DNA of 7,908 nt from JBEHYA01 sp048498415 (GCA_048498415.1 JBEHYA010000089.1:1-7908), one strand, 5' to 3'; positions 1 through 7,003 are shown, counted from the first letter of the stretch. Translations and numbers: made by a program. Notes: generated by a model not told the origin, from the sequence alone.

Positions 1-24
1 ATCCAGTGTCCCTTGTTTTCTATC

Positions 25-60
25 CAATAACCAAACTGGATCCCCGCCTGCGCGGGGATG
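25..60. repeat. REP-like palindrome, family B, copy 1
   Basis: A perfect 8-bp stem (ATCCCCGC, 40-47, paired with GCGGGGAT, 52-59) closes on a CTGC tetraloop. The flank on the left (CCAATAACCAAACTGG) is also shared with the copy at 4359-4395, so the repeat unit is longer than the hairpin. The stretch atccagt at 1-7 is the inverse of actggat at 35-41, so another element may begin left of the window. These are intergenic palindromes of the REP type; function is not shown by the sequence. Confidence 0.7.
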
Positions 61-92
61 CCTGCTGCTTTTGGATTAGTTAACGCACAAAA

Positions 93-245
93 ATGCCTAA
101 AAAATTGCCGCTGTTAATCATAATGGCTTTGATTTCGGCCTTTAGTTTCGCGTGCGCCTGTTATGGTGGCCTGAACCCTTCGGCGGCTTTGGCCGTCAAA
201 GGACTATGCTTTTTTATGTGGAAAACGGTAAAAAGCTGCGCATGA
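93..245 (+). CDS. possible small exported peptide, 50 aa
   Basis: A 50-codon frame starts at ATG 93 and stops at TGA 243-245. The N-terminus looks like a Sec signal peptide: MPKK, then a hydrophobic run (about residues 5-19, LPLLIIMALISAFSF), then A-C-A at 20-22, which fits signal peptidase I cleavage before C23. The predicted mature part is about 28 residues with cysteines at 23, 39 and 49. No normal lipobox is present, since Ser sits at -3 to C21. The stop overlaps the ATG at 242 of the large gene as ATGA, the layout expected for translational coupling. Against it: no clear Shine-Dalgarno before ATG 93, and a short length that could arise by chance. I do not recognise a family. The stretch is AT-richer than the large gene that follows. 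Confidence 0.35.
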   Translation: MPKKLPLLIIMALISAFSFACACYGGLNPSAALAVKGLCFFMWKTVKSCA

Positions 246-3200
246 ACAGGCATGTTTCCGAGCCCTTGAAAGTTGACGGAACGGCGAAGAAAACCGCCGC
301 GGCGCCCGCGAAGAAGCGCCGCAAAAAAACGGTGCGATCGCTGGTCGCCAACCCGCAGGAAGAAGAAACGCCGTTCGACGGGTGGAACCTCGAACTAAAC
401 GCCGACGGCGAACTGGTAATCGCCGAAGAAAAACCAAAGCCGGCCCGGCGCGCACGCAAAAAGGCCGCAGGAACTGAAGTAACAGAAGTAACAACGCCTA
501 AAGAAACGGGTATGCCCATGACGACCGAGACCGATCTCACCGACGCCAACGCCATCAACGCCGCCGTGCCGCGCGCTGACAATACCCTGATTTCTGACGC
601 CCCGGCCGCGGCTGTCAACGGCGCCCTTGCCCGTCTTGCTACCGCCACGGCGGTGGCTACTCAGCCGGCGGCGGCGCCCCTTACGGTTGCTACTTCCAAA
701 GAAGGCCAGTCCACTATTCTCGCCAGCCTTGCCGGGATGATCGCCGCCAAACAAGCGCTTGATCCGAATAATGCCGTGCATGGAGAAATCGTGCGTCGTC
801 AGCAGGAAGAAGCCGATGCCGCCCTCGTCGCGGCGCTGCCAACCGATGCTGCTGCCGATGCCGCTGCTGCACTGGCTGCTTTAAACCAGCCCTTGTCTGC
901 GCCTTCGATTACCGTTCCGCCTCTCGTCGTTGTGGGCAGGCCCTTTTCCATCGATCCACTCTCCCCCACACCGGCTGCCGCGCAGGTGGAAGGCGCGGTT
1001 GGTGAAAAAATCGCCGAAGTGCTGGCGGTTAAAATAGTTGAAACGCCTGCCGAACCCTCCGATGCCGCCGCGCGCGCCGCGATTGAACAGGGCACGCTTC
1101 ACGTGCACGGCCTGATCGCGCGTAATGAAGGGCTCGCCGGCGTCAGCGCCGCGCAAGAAGGCGATGAGAAACTCAATACGGAAATCGCAGAAGTTGCTGA
1201 CCTGATCCGGGGCGTCATGGACGACACGCCTGAACCCGCCACCCCGCAAGATGAGCCGGCCAACGAAGACCCTCTGCTAGACCGTATTGTCGATGCTGCG
1301 GACAGCCTTGGCCTCATGGTTAGCCGGATTGATATGCCCGTTGCCACACCCCCCGCCCCGCCGACCGAAACCGAAATTCTCAAGCAGCATGTCGAGCTGC
1401 TGGTCGATATCCATAATATGGAATACCTGCAAGCATTGGGCGAAAGCGACTTCACTTCGCGCATTAGTGCTGTGCAGGCTGAAACCGCCGCGTTCCAGAA
1501 GGAACACATCGCCGTGCTGCAGCGCTTCAACGAAGAAAATCCCATTAACAGCCTGCGCGGCTATGTTGCCGCCGTGGCTGCGCGCGCGCGCCAGGAAAAC
1601 CCGGGCGATAATTTTAGCCTGGAATTTATTGAAGACGTTATCGCCGCGCACGAAGCCGCGGCAGCGGCCACCCGCCCGGCGGAAACCGAAACGCCGGCAG
1701 CGACGCCCTATGACGTAAGCACTTTCAGCTTCCTGCGCCCGCAGCAGCGCGATGAACTCCGCGAGCTGGTCAGCGTCATCAACTTCCTGACCGAACTGCC
1801 CGCCGAAGCGCCGCTCCGCGCACATCTTGATTTTGTAACGGCGCAATCGGCTGGCAAGGAAGGCGAACCGCGCCTGAAAACATTGCGTGCTAGCGTTGGT
1901 TTTGCGCTGCGCCCCGACCGCCCGCTGGCCGACTTGCGCGCCTCCCTCCCCCTTCTCGATGCGCTCGATGAACACGACGCCCAGGCCGCCGCCGAAGCCA
2001 TGGCCCGCCTGCAGGATGAGGCGGTAGCCGAAAATATGCGCCAGGACGAAACGCTGCGCATCATGAACGAAAACCTCGCCGCCGCCGAAGCCGAAGCGGC
2101 TGATCGCGCCAAAGCCGCCGCCCAGCCGGTTGTCACAGACGATGGACCCCTGCTGACCGAACTCGCCCGCCTGATGGCCGCGGCGGATTCCCAGCCTGTG
2201 TCACAGCCGCGCCGTACCGCTGATCCGCAAATCGCAACCACCGCCGCCCCCACGGTTGCGGAAGGCAGCCAGTGGCTCAAAGACCTGCTGATGGAAAACC
2301 CGGAGGCCCGCACGCGCACGCTGCTGGTGCTCAAGGGCTACGTGGAAATGCAGCTCAAATCGCTGGAATTCGCTGAAAAATACAGTGCCCTGCCCGGCGC
2401 AGCGCAGGCCGAAGTCAGACCCGACCTGGAAAAATTTGTCGCGAATCTGCGCGCGTTTGAAACCGAAAACAGCACCGTGCTGCAGACCTTCGGGGCGCAG
2501 CATCCCAATCTTGGCGCGCTGACCGATCGCCCCGCGATTGAAGCCTATCGTGATGCGGTGGTGGCCTTCGTGCGCATGTTCGATCCCGCCGATCCCTTCA
2601 TTGCCCAATTCACGCCCGCCGCTGCGGCCACGCCACCCGCAGCCGCGCAACCACCGGCGGCGCCGGCTGCCGCGCCAGCGCTGGCCCCTGTTTCGTGGGC
2701 GCCGAACATGGCGCCGCGTCCGCAAGCCCCAGCCCCCGCCGGTTTGAATATCGTGTCGGTGACGCCCAATATCGTCATGGATCGCAGCGCCGCTCCTCCG
2801 GTCGCGCCCACGGCTTTGACCCCTGTCGATACGACCTCTCGCCCCGCGGGTGTCTCTATCACCGTCACGCATCAGGGCGCGCCGGCCCAGCCGCCGGTTG
2901 CAGCCGAAACGCCTTTTGCGCCCAGCCATGAAGAAGAGAAAACGCTTCGCCTCTATGCGCGTCTCGTGCTGGCCGCCGCGCGCGACGAATCGTTGCAGGA
3001 CCATGTGACGGAGTTCGAACAAAAACATGGCGAACTGATCAATCAATTCAAGGCCGCCAACAACATCACGGATACCGCCGGCCTGCTCGCCGCGCTCAAG
3101 CTCGATAAGGATGGCAACCGCATCAAACCGGCGGATGCCAATCCCGCAGCGCCCCCGGCGCCGCCGGAAGCTGAACAGGCCCCGCCACCCGCGCCGGTTG

Positions 3201-4264
3201 CCGCGGATGAAACGCCCCGCCAATTCAGCGTGGCGGAGCTGGAAAGCGTAAGCACGCATATGCGCAACCGCAATAAAGTGCGCCGCCTTCGCCATGATGC
3301 GCATTTTGCCACCACCGGCGCGCGCGATGTGCTTCAGGCCAAGCTGGCCAAGGCCATTGAAAACGCCGCCGCTTTCTACGGCGCGCATAAGGAAGTGCTG
3401 CACGCCTTCTGGCACCAGCATGTACTGGGCAGCGCCGATACCGTTGTCCAGCTCAAGCTGGCCGAAATGCGCGCCGCCGCCACGCAACCCAGCCTGCCGC
3501 CCGTCATCGATCACGCAGTGCCGCCGGTTATTGACCCCGTCGCCGTCCCACCGACGGAAGACCGCCATACCCGCGTCCTGCCGGCTACGGGCACGCCTGA
3601 TAGTTTCTTCCGCCGCGTCGCCGATGGCCTGACCAGCGCCGTGAAGAATGGCTGGCGTGCTGTGCGCCCCACGGCAACCGCCACTGCTGCCGCGGCACCT
3701 GTTACGCCGTCCGCGCCGCCCGTTACGCCCGTGGTACCGCCGGCCCCTGCTTCCGCAACGCCGCCCGCTGCGCCAGCCGCCATCGTGCTCAGCGCCGAGG
3801 AAATCCTGGCGCTCCGCGTTTACCGCCAGTTCCTTGGCCTGATGCTGCCAAATGATATCACGAACGGCCGTGCCGGTCTGATTGACACCATGAAGCGCAA
3901 CGAGACGCTGGATCAGTACACGATGATCGAAGACGTCATCAAAACCGCGACCGCGCGCCTGCTGGAAAAGACCGGCCTGTCATTTACCGGCAGCAGCTAT
4001 GCCGACAACATCGCCACCTTCCATGCCGCGATGAAGCAGGAATTCGGCTTTGAAGCGCCCAAACGCATGACCGCGCGCGACCATGCCCAGCGCTTCTGGA
4101 ATCATATTTATCCCGCCCGCGTCAAACGCGAGCTGGCAGCGGAGGGCTGGGTTGCCCCCGTGGCGCCGCCGGAAGCCGCGGCGACAGAACCTGTGCGCGT
4201 ATCGCCATCTGAGCGCCGCGCGCTCCGGGCCCGCGACCGCGCCGCAGCCGCAGAACACGCGTAA
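242..4264 (+). CDS. large Ala/Pro-rich modular alpha-helical protein, unknown function
   Basis: I do not recognise this 1340-residue protein. It has no evident signal peptide or membrane segment, so it is probably cytoplasmic. The N-terminus is Lys/Arg-rich (about residues 12-35), followed by an acidic and then long Ala-rich part. From about residue 375 onward, helical modules alternate with Ala/Pro linkers. Four modules share F-x3-[HN]-x2-[VL]-[LI]-x2-F: F418-F429, F739-F750, F925-F936 and F1045-F1056. A last module (about 1183-1303) shares an ExxxLR[LV]Y helix with the third. A linker near 1088-1102 duplicates PPVID, and the C-terminal tail is basic. The architecture suggests a scaffold or structural protein, which is inference. 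The frame stays open up to GTG 152, with ATG 206 and GTG 218 as further options. I chose ATG 242 for the ATGA overlap with the preceding small ORF; none of the candidates has a well-spaced ribosome site (AAAGGA at 198-203 lies only 2 nt before ATG 206). Confidence 0.85.
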   Translation: MNRHVSEPLKVDGTAKKTAAAPAKKRRKKTVRSLVANPQEEETPFDGWNLELNADGELVIAEEKPKPARRARKKAAGTEVTEVTTPKETGMPMTTETDLTDANAINAAVPRADNTLISDAPAAAVNGALARLATATAVATQPAAAPLTVATSKEGQSTILASLAGMIAAKQALDPNNAVHGEIVRRQQEEADAALVAALPTDAAADAAAALAALNQPLSAPSITVPPLVVVGRPFSIDPLSPTPAAAQVEGAVGEKIAEVLAVKIVETPAEPSDAAARAAIEQGTLHVHGLIARNEGLAGVSAAQEGDEKLNTEIAEVADLIRGVMDDTPEPATPQDEPANEDPLLDRIVDAADSLGLMVSRIDMPVATPPAPPTETEILKQHVELLVDIHNMEYLQALGESDFTSRISAVQAETAAFQKEHIAVLQRFNEENPINSLRGYVAAVAARARQENPGDNFSLEFIEDVIAAHEAAAAATRPAETETPAATPYDVSTFSFLRPQQRDELRELVSVINFLTELPAEAPLRAHLDFVTAQSAGKEGEPRLKTLRASVGFALRPDRPLADLRASLPLLDALDEHDAQAAAEAMARLQDEAVAENMRQDETLRIMNENLAAAEAEAADRAKAAAQPVVTDDGPLLTELARLMAAADSQPVSQPRRTADPQIATTAAPTVAEGSQWLKDLLMENPEARTRTLLVLKGYVEMQLKSLEFAEKYSALPGAAQAEVRPDLEKFVANLRAFETENSTVLQTFGAQHPNLGALTDRPAIEAYRDAVVAFVRMFDPADPFIAQFTPAAAATPPAAAQPPAAPAAAPALAPVSWAPNMAPRPQAPAPAGLNIVSVTPNIVMDRSAAPPVAPTALTPVDTTSRPAGVSITVTHQGAPAQPPVAAETPFAPSHEEEKTLRLYARLVLAAARDESLQDHVTEFEQKHGELINQFKAANNITDTAGLLAALKLDKDGNRIKPADANPAAPPAPPEAEQAPPPAPVAADETPRQFSVAELESVSTHMRNRNKVRRLRHDAHFATTGARDVLQAKLAKAIENAAAFYGAHKEVLHAFWHQHVLGSADTVVQLKLAEMRAAATQPSLPPVIDHAVPPVIDPVAVPPTEDRHTRVLPATGTPDSFFRRVADGLTSAVKNGWRAVRPTATATAAAAPVTPSAPPVTPVVPPAPASATPPAAPAAIVLSAEEILALRVYRQFLGLMLPNDITNGRAGLIDTMKRNETLDQYTMIEDVIKTATARLLEKTGLSFTGSSYADNIATFHAAMKQEFGFEAPKRMTARDHAQRFWNHIYPARVKRELAAEGWVAPVAPPEAAATEPVRVSPSERRALRARDRAAAAEHA

Positions 4265-4272
4265 GCTCTTTT

Positions 4273-4310
4273 GTCATCCCGGAAGCGCGTTTGCGCTCTC
4301 CGGGATCCCA
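4273..4310. repeat. REP-like palindrome, family A, copy 1 (possible terminator of the large gene)
   Basis: A 13-bp stem runs from A4276 to T4306, with one bulged C (4298) and a GTTT loop (4289-4292). The same stem, same bulge position and same loop size recur at 7747-7777. It starts 9 nt after the stop of the large gene and is followed by a T-rich stretch (tttggttttt, 4311-4320), so it could end transcription of that gene. The T-run is interrupted and not directly at the stem, so terminator function is inference. Confidence 0.7.
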
Positions 4311-4328
4311 TTTGGTTTTTGGATCGAA

Positions 4329-4345
4329 CCCGGCCGGAAGCCGGG
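4329..4345. repeat. short hairpin between two palindromes
   Basis: Six base pairs (CCCGGC, 4329-4334, with GCCGGG, 4340-4345) close a CGGAA loop. It lies between the family A and family B palindromes in the convergent intergenic region 4265-4417, so this gap holds three consecutive hairpins. No second copy of this one was seen in the window. Confidence 0.45.
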
Positions 4346-4358
4346 GCTCATCCATCCA

Positions 4359-4395
4359 TCAAAAACCAGACTGGATTCCGGCGTGCGCCGGAATG
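4359..4395. repeat. REP-like palindrome, family B, copy 2
   Basis: A perfect 8-bp stem (ATTCCGGC, 4375-4382, with GCCGGAAT, 4387-4394) closes on a GTGC loop. Compared with copy 1 at 25-60, two stem positions differ, and both partners changed together so pairing is kept. Read on the minus strand it lies just after the decarboxylase stop, and CCAGTCTGGTTTTT follows it, so it may help end that transcript. Confidence 0.7.
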
Positions 4396-4417
4396 TTCAT
4401 GTGTGGGAAATTTCAGC

Positions 4418-5785
4418 TTAAAACGCGACCAGCGTGGCCGGGGCGGCGATGTCTTCGGCCTTGCCGGCGTCTTCATCCTGCCAGAAACCGGGGGTTTGCA
4501 GCATGGGTGCATCCATGACTTCCACCGGGCGTTCATCGGCGCCAAAGCCGTTGAACCGCGATTGCAGGGCGACCGAATACCCGCCGGTCTGGCCGATCTC
4601 GATGTAATCGCCTTCTTCAATATCGGCCGGCAGCGCCACCGGCGTTTTCAGCATATCAATACTGTCGCAGGTGGGGCCCAGCAGATAGAACTTCGCGGTT
4701 TTGGCGGAAGGCGTCGGGCCGTTGGGGCGCACCAGCTGCATGGGGTAGCTGAGCTTGGTAATCCCCGCATCGAACAGGCCGCCATAGACACCATCGTTGA
4801 TGTACAGGCGGTTATCCTTGCGCAGTTCCACCTTCACCAGCAAGGAACCGCATTCCTGCACCAGCGCGCGGCCGGGTTCGCACCACAGCTTGGTCTTTTT
4901 AGGCAGTTTTAATGCTTCAAAGCCTTCGCGGATGGCCTGCATGTAGCCGTGCATGTCCGGGGGCGTGAGGCCGGGGAACGCCACGGGGAAACCGCCGCCC
5001 ACATCCACCACATCCGGGTTGATCTTGGCCAGTTTTACAACTTCGCCCACCTGCACCAGCGCCGCGCGGTAGGCTTCCGGCGACATCGTCTGCTGGCCGA
5101 CATGGAAGGCAATGCCAAGGCTTTTCGCAACTTTGCGCGCCTGAATAAGCAAATTCGCGGTCTCGGCCACATCCGCGCCGAACTTGCCGGAAAGCGCATG
5201 CACCGCATGGCTGTTGTTCACGGCCAAACGCACCATAATGGTAAGGTCGCGCGCGGCCTGCGTTTCTTCCAAAAGCTTAAACAGCTCGCCCGCGCTATCG
5301 ATCACGAAATCGCGCACGCCATATTGAAAGTAGCTTTTGCGAATGGCCTCGCGGCTTTTCACCGGGTGCATGAAGTGCATCTTGGCCTTGGGCGCCAGGC
5401 GCGCCACGGTTTCCACTTCGGCCAGACTCGCCACGTCGAAGTGGCGAATGCCCGCGGCGTACAGCTGCTGAATGACATACGGAATGGGATTGGCTTTAAC
5501 CGCGTACATCACGGTGCCGGGGAAATGCTTGATGAACCACTGCGCCGCGCCGCGCAAAACCTGCGGGCGGATCACATGCACCGCATTGCTGGGCTGCGTC
5601 TCGGCGATAAACTGTTCCACGTCGCTGAAACGCGCGAGCGCGCCCGCGGACGCGCGGGGGCTGACTTTGCGCTTTGCCGGCGCATGATAGGAAGTCGGGT
5701 GATACGTGGGTTGAACGTCGGAAGCCATGCTTCCGGGAGGTTCGGCACGCGAAAGTAGTGACACGTCGTCCTGACGGTTGCCCAT
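4418..5785 (-). CDS. PLP-dependent ornithine (or lysine/ornithine) decarboxylase, fold type III
   Basis: It decarboxylates ornithine to putrescine, and perhaps lysine to cadaverine, in the cytoplasm. The 455 residues show the full fold-III set: PLP lysine K97 in AVKANP, FDVAS at 116-120, HPVK at 140-143, PLP-stacking H228 in FHVG, the Gly-rich loop DVGGGFP at 261-267, phosphate-binding EPGR at 303-306, and in the C-terminal barrel the catalytic C373-D374 in GPTCDSID, followed by Y403 and SRFNGF. GPTCD is the ornithine-decarboxylase signature and argues against diaminopimelate decarboxylase; lysine activity cannot be judged by eye. About 45 Ser/Pro/His-rich residues precede the conserved core, longer than usual for bacterial members. 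The start is supported by GGGGAGA at 5793-5799, 7 nt before the ATG; internal Met20 lacks a well-placed site. One oddity is Gln231, where relatives commonly have Ser after FHVG. Putrescine-linked regulation through the leader upstream is likely. Confidence 0.93.
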   Translation of the reverse strand: MGNRQDDVSLLSRAEPPGSMASDVQPTYHPTSYHAPAKRKVSPRASAGALARFSDVEQFIAETQPSNAVHVIRPQVLRGAAQWFIKHFPGTVMYAVKANPIPYVIQQLYAAGIRHFDVASLAEVETVARLAPKAKMHFMHPVKSREAIRKSYFQYGVRDFVIDSAGELFKLLEETQAARDLTIMVRLAVNNSHAVHALSGKFGADVAETANLLIQARKVAKSLGIAFHVGQQTMSPEAYRAALVQVGEVVKLAKINPDVVDVGGGFPVAFPGLTPPDMHGYMQAIREGFEALKLPKKTKLWCEPGRALVQECGSLLVKVELRKDNRLYINDGVYGGLFDAGITKLSYPMQLVRPNGPTPSAKTAKFYLLGPTCDSIDMLKTPVALPADIEEGDYIEIGQTGGYSVALQSRFNGFGADERPVEVMDAPMLQTPGFWQDEDAGKAEDIAAPATLVAF

Positions 5786-5804
5786 ATGGTAGTCTCCCCA
5801 TCAA

Positions 5805-5849
5805 TCAGCACCGGGCAAAACAACTCGGATCCCGGCATCCAACCAACAT
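5805..5849 (-). CDS. candidate leader peptide (uORF) of the decarboxylase, 14 aa
   Basis: ATG at 5849 opens a 14-codon frame, MLVGCRDPSCFARC, ending with TGA at 5805-5807. The stop is 19 nt before the decarboxylase ATG and 5 nt before its Shine-Dalgarno. The coding part spans a hairpin (GCCGGG, 5831-5836, with CCCGGT, 5810-5815), so ribosome position on it could alter folding near the decarboxylase ribosome site. Ornithine decarboxylase genes in enterobacteria are known to be controlled by an ornithine-sensing leader peptide (SpeFL), so the location makes sense, but this sequence is not an obvious relative. No strong ribosome site precedes the ATG, and chance is possible. Confidence 0.3.
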   Translation of the reverse strand: MLVGCRDPSCFARC

Positions 5850-5909
5850 AAGAGACGCGTCGTTACATAAACACCAAAGGGCCAGTGGTACGTGCGCGTT
5901 CGTTACTGC
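5805..5909 (-). promoter_or_regulatory. structured 5' leader of the decarboxylase (candidate speF-type leader RNA)
   Basis: Between the predicted transcription start (about 5909) and the ribosome site lie two hairpins. The first has an outer stem ACGCG (5895-5899) with CGCGT (5855-5859) and an inner CACT/GGTG pairing. The second is GCCGGG (5831-5836) with CCCGGT (5810-5815) around a 15-nt loop. Alphaproteobacterial ornithine decarboxylase genes are known to carry a conserved leader, the speF motif (Rfam). Position and gene fit; I cannot confirm the consensus match without a covariance-model search. Confidence 0.45.
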
Positions 5910-5915
5910 GCAGAT

Positions 5916-5943
5916 GATGTATCAGTTAAGTTTAAATATTCAA
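5916..5943 (-). promoter_or_regulatory. possible promoter of the decarboxylase
   Basis: On the minus strand, TTGAAT (5938-5943) and TACATC (5916-5921) are separated by 16 nt, within an AT-rich patch that stands out from the GC-rich surroundings. Transcription would begin near 5909, about 10 nt before the first leader hairpin, which is the best argument for it. The match to the -10 consensus is weak. Confidence 0.3.
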
Positions 5944-6039
5944 TAAAAAATTTTCGGCCACGGTTAAATTTGTGTGAATCGTTTGGAGTGTGTTCGCAAT
6001 GTGACACGAAGTAGCGCGTGGACGCGGGAGAGAATTCAC

Positions 6040-6852
6040 TCAGCCGAGCGTCGCGCGCTGCTCGGAAGGCAGCCGGCGCAGATCGCGGCGCCCATACACC
6101 AGATCGCCAAAAAGCCTGAAAATATTGGCCGAAAACCCATCTTCGTCGGCGAGCGCTTCCGGGTGCCACTGCACGCCGAGTGCGCCGCGATGACCCAGCG
6201 CACGGATCGCCTCGGTCGTGCCGTCGGGCGCCGTCGCCTCGACCACCAGCCCGTCGCCCAGCTTCTTGATGCCCTGGTAATGCACCGAGTTAACACTCTC
6301 TTCGTCTCTGTAACCCGCCAATTCGTGCAAAATCCCGCCTTTTTCCAGCTTTACGGCGTGGCTTTTGGCGTAGCCCAGCACCTTGGGATGGTGGTCAATC
6401 GCCGGCACGGCACCCCGGCGCGCCAGGCTTTGCTCCAGCGTGCCGCCGCTCACTACATTCATATCCTGCAGGCCGCGGCAGATCGCCAGAATAGGCTTAC
6501 CCGCATCAAACGCTGCCCGGTAGCATACTTCCGCCACCGCATCGCGGATCAGATCATGGTCGTCCGGGGTAAGCGTATCTTCCTGGCTGTACGCATGCGG
6601 ATGCACATTCGAGCTGGAGCCCGTTAAAAGCAGGCCCTGCGCATTCGCCAGCATCTCCAGCGCCAGCGCTTTGGCTTCTTCCTTATCGCTTAAAAGAAAG
6701 GCCGGCACGGGCAGCACGTCGCTATGCTTGAAAAGCGCATGGCCATAGGTGGGGTTCTGGCCACTATAAATTTTGTCGTGGTGGGTGAGCGTAATTCCCA
6801 CCACCAGCACCAGCGGGCGGGACGGGCGGTGTGAAGAAGGCGTCGCGGGCAT
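6040..6852 (-). CDS. peptidase C26 / PuuD-family gamma-glutamyl hydrolase (class I glutamine amidotransferase fold)
   Basis: This family hydrolyses gamma-glutamyl bonds; PuuD releases GABA and glutamate from gamma-glutamyl-GABA in putrescine breakdown. The 270 residues are close to the family's usual size of about 250. The nucleophile is C125 in ICRGLQ, followed by GGTLEQ (136-141). VNSVHYQ at 187-193 matches the family's VNSxHHQ, and the catalytic pair is H230 and E232 in GVQWHPE. The early loop, normally GGxDV.P, reads GSSSNVHP at 78-85, so substrate may differ from PuuD. No signal peptide is seen; about 12 residues before the first strand are probably disordered. AGAGGA at 6859-6864, 6 nt upstream, supports the start. 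It lies upstream of the decarboxylase on the same strand with a 254-bp gap that has its own leader and promoter, so the two are linked by pathway rather than clearly as an operon. Exact substrate is uncertain. Confidence 0.88.
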   Translation of the reverse strand: MPATPSSHRPSRPLVLVVGITLTHHDKIYSGQNPTYGHALFKHSDVLPVPAFLLSDKEEAKALALEMLANAQGLLLTGSSSNVHPHAYSQEDTLTPDDHDLIRDAVAEVCYRAAFDAGKPILAICRGLQDMNVVSGGTLEQSLARRGAVPAIDHHPKVLGYAKSHAVKLEKGGILHELAGYRDEESVNSVHYQGIKKLGDGLVVEATAPDGTTEAIRALGHRGALGVQWHPEALADEDGFSANIFRLFGDLVYGRRDLRRLPSEQRATLG

Positions 6853-6891
6853 CAGGCGTCCTCTTTTTGAAAAGACTTAAAATATCCGCTC

Positions 6892-6920
6892 ACCCTAGCG
6901 GCGGATGCACGTGGCGACAA
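6892..6920 (-). promoter_or_regulatory. possible promoter of the C26 hydrolase gene
   Basis: On the minus strand, TTGTCG (6915-6920) and TAGGGT (6892-6897) are 17 nt apart, the standard sigma-70 spacing. Transcription would start about 35 nt before the ATG at 6852. The -10 is poor by the E. coli consensus but resembles the TAAGGT at the facing promoter. Confidence 0.4.
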
Positions 6921-6952
6921 CCCTTCCCGTGGCCTTTCGCGGGGTTAAAATC

Positions 6953-6975
6953 CAGCAAAACAAATTGCTGTTTTT
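6953..6975 (+). terminator. terminator-like hairpin between divergent genes
   Basis: CAGCAA (6953-6958) pairs with TTGCTG (6965-6970) around a 6-nt loop, followed at once by TTTTT. In the plus direction this has the form of a weak intrinsic terminator, yet no plus-strand gene lies between 4264 and 7077. Two other hairpins precede it (CCGCT/AGCGG at 6886-6901 and CCCGTG/CGCGGG at 6926-6943). It may end a short RNA, limit readthrough, or be chance. Confidence 0.35.
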
Positions 6976-7003
6976 GTCTAATCGCACCTGCGAAGCAGGC
7001 CGC

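Noticed and set aside
152..241. N-terminal extension of the large protein to GTG 152 or ATG 206
   Set aside because: No ribosome site before 152, only 2 nt between AAAGGA and ATG 206, and the residues encoded overlap the better-looking signal-peptide frame. It remains possible, so the start is not certain.
2201..3568. Minus-strand open frame of 455 codons inside the large gene
   Set aside because: It is Arg/Gly/His-rich with no recognisable domain, which is what the complement of an Ala/Pro-rich GC-rich gene gives; the plus-strand protein shows consistent repeated modules.
4083..4421. Plus-strand frames running through the end of the large gene and the hairpin region
   Set aside because: They run through palindromic repeats and the convergent junction, with no domain or ribosome site.
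4949..5758. Plus-strand open frame of 269 codons opposite the decarboxylase
   Set aside because: The minus strand carries all fold-III decarboxylase motifs; the plus frame is His/Arg-rich and featureless, a complement artefact.
5944..6039. Terminator after the C26 hydrolase gene (AAATTT repeats and a T6 run near 5946-5972, minus strand)
   Set aside because: The only stem is six A-T pairs with a long loop; too weak to call.
5974..6627. Plus-strand open frame of 217 codons opposite the C26 hydrolase
   Set aside because: The minus frame has the Cys-His-Glu triad motifs and a ribosome site; the plus frame has neither domain nor ribosome site.
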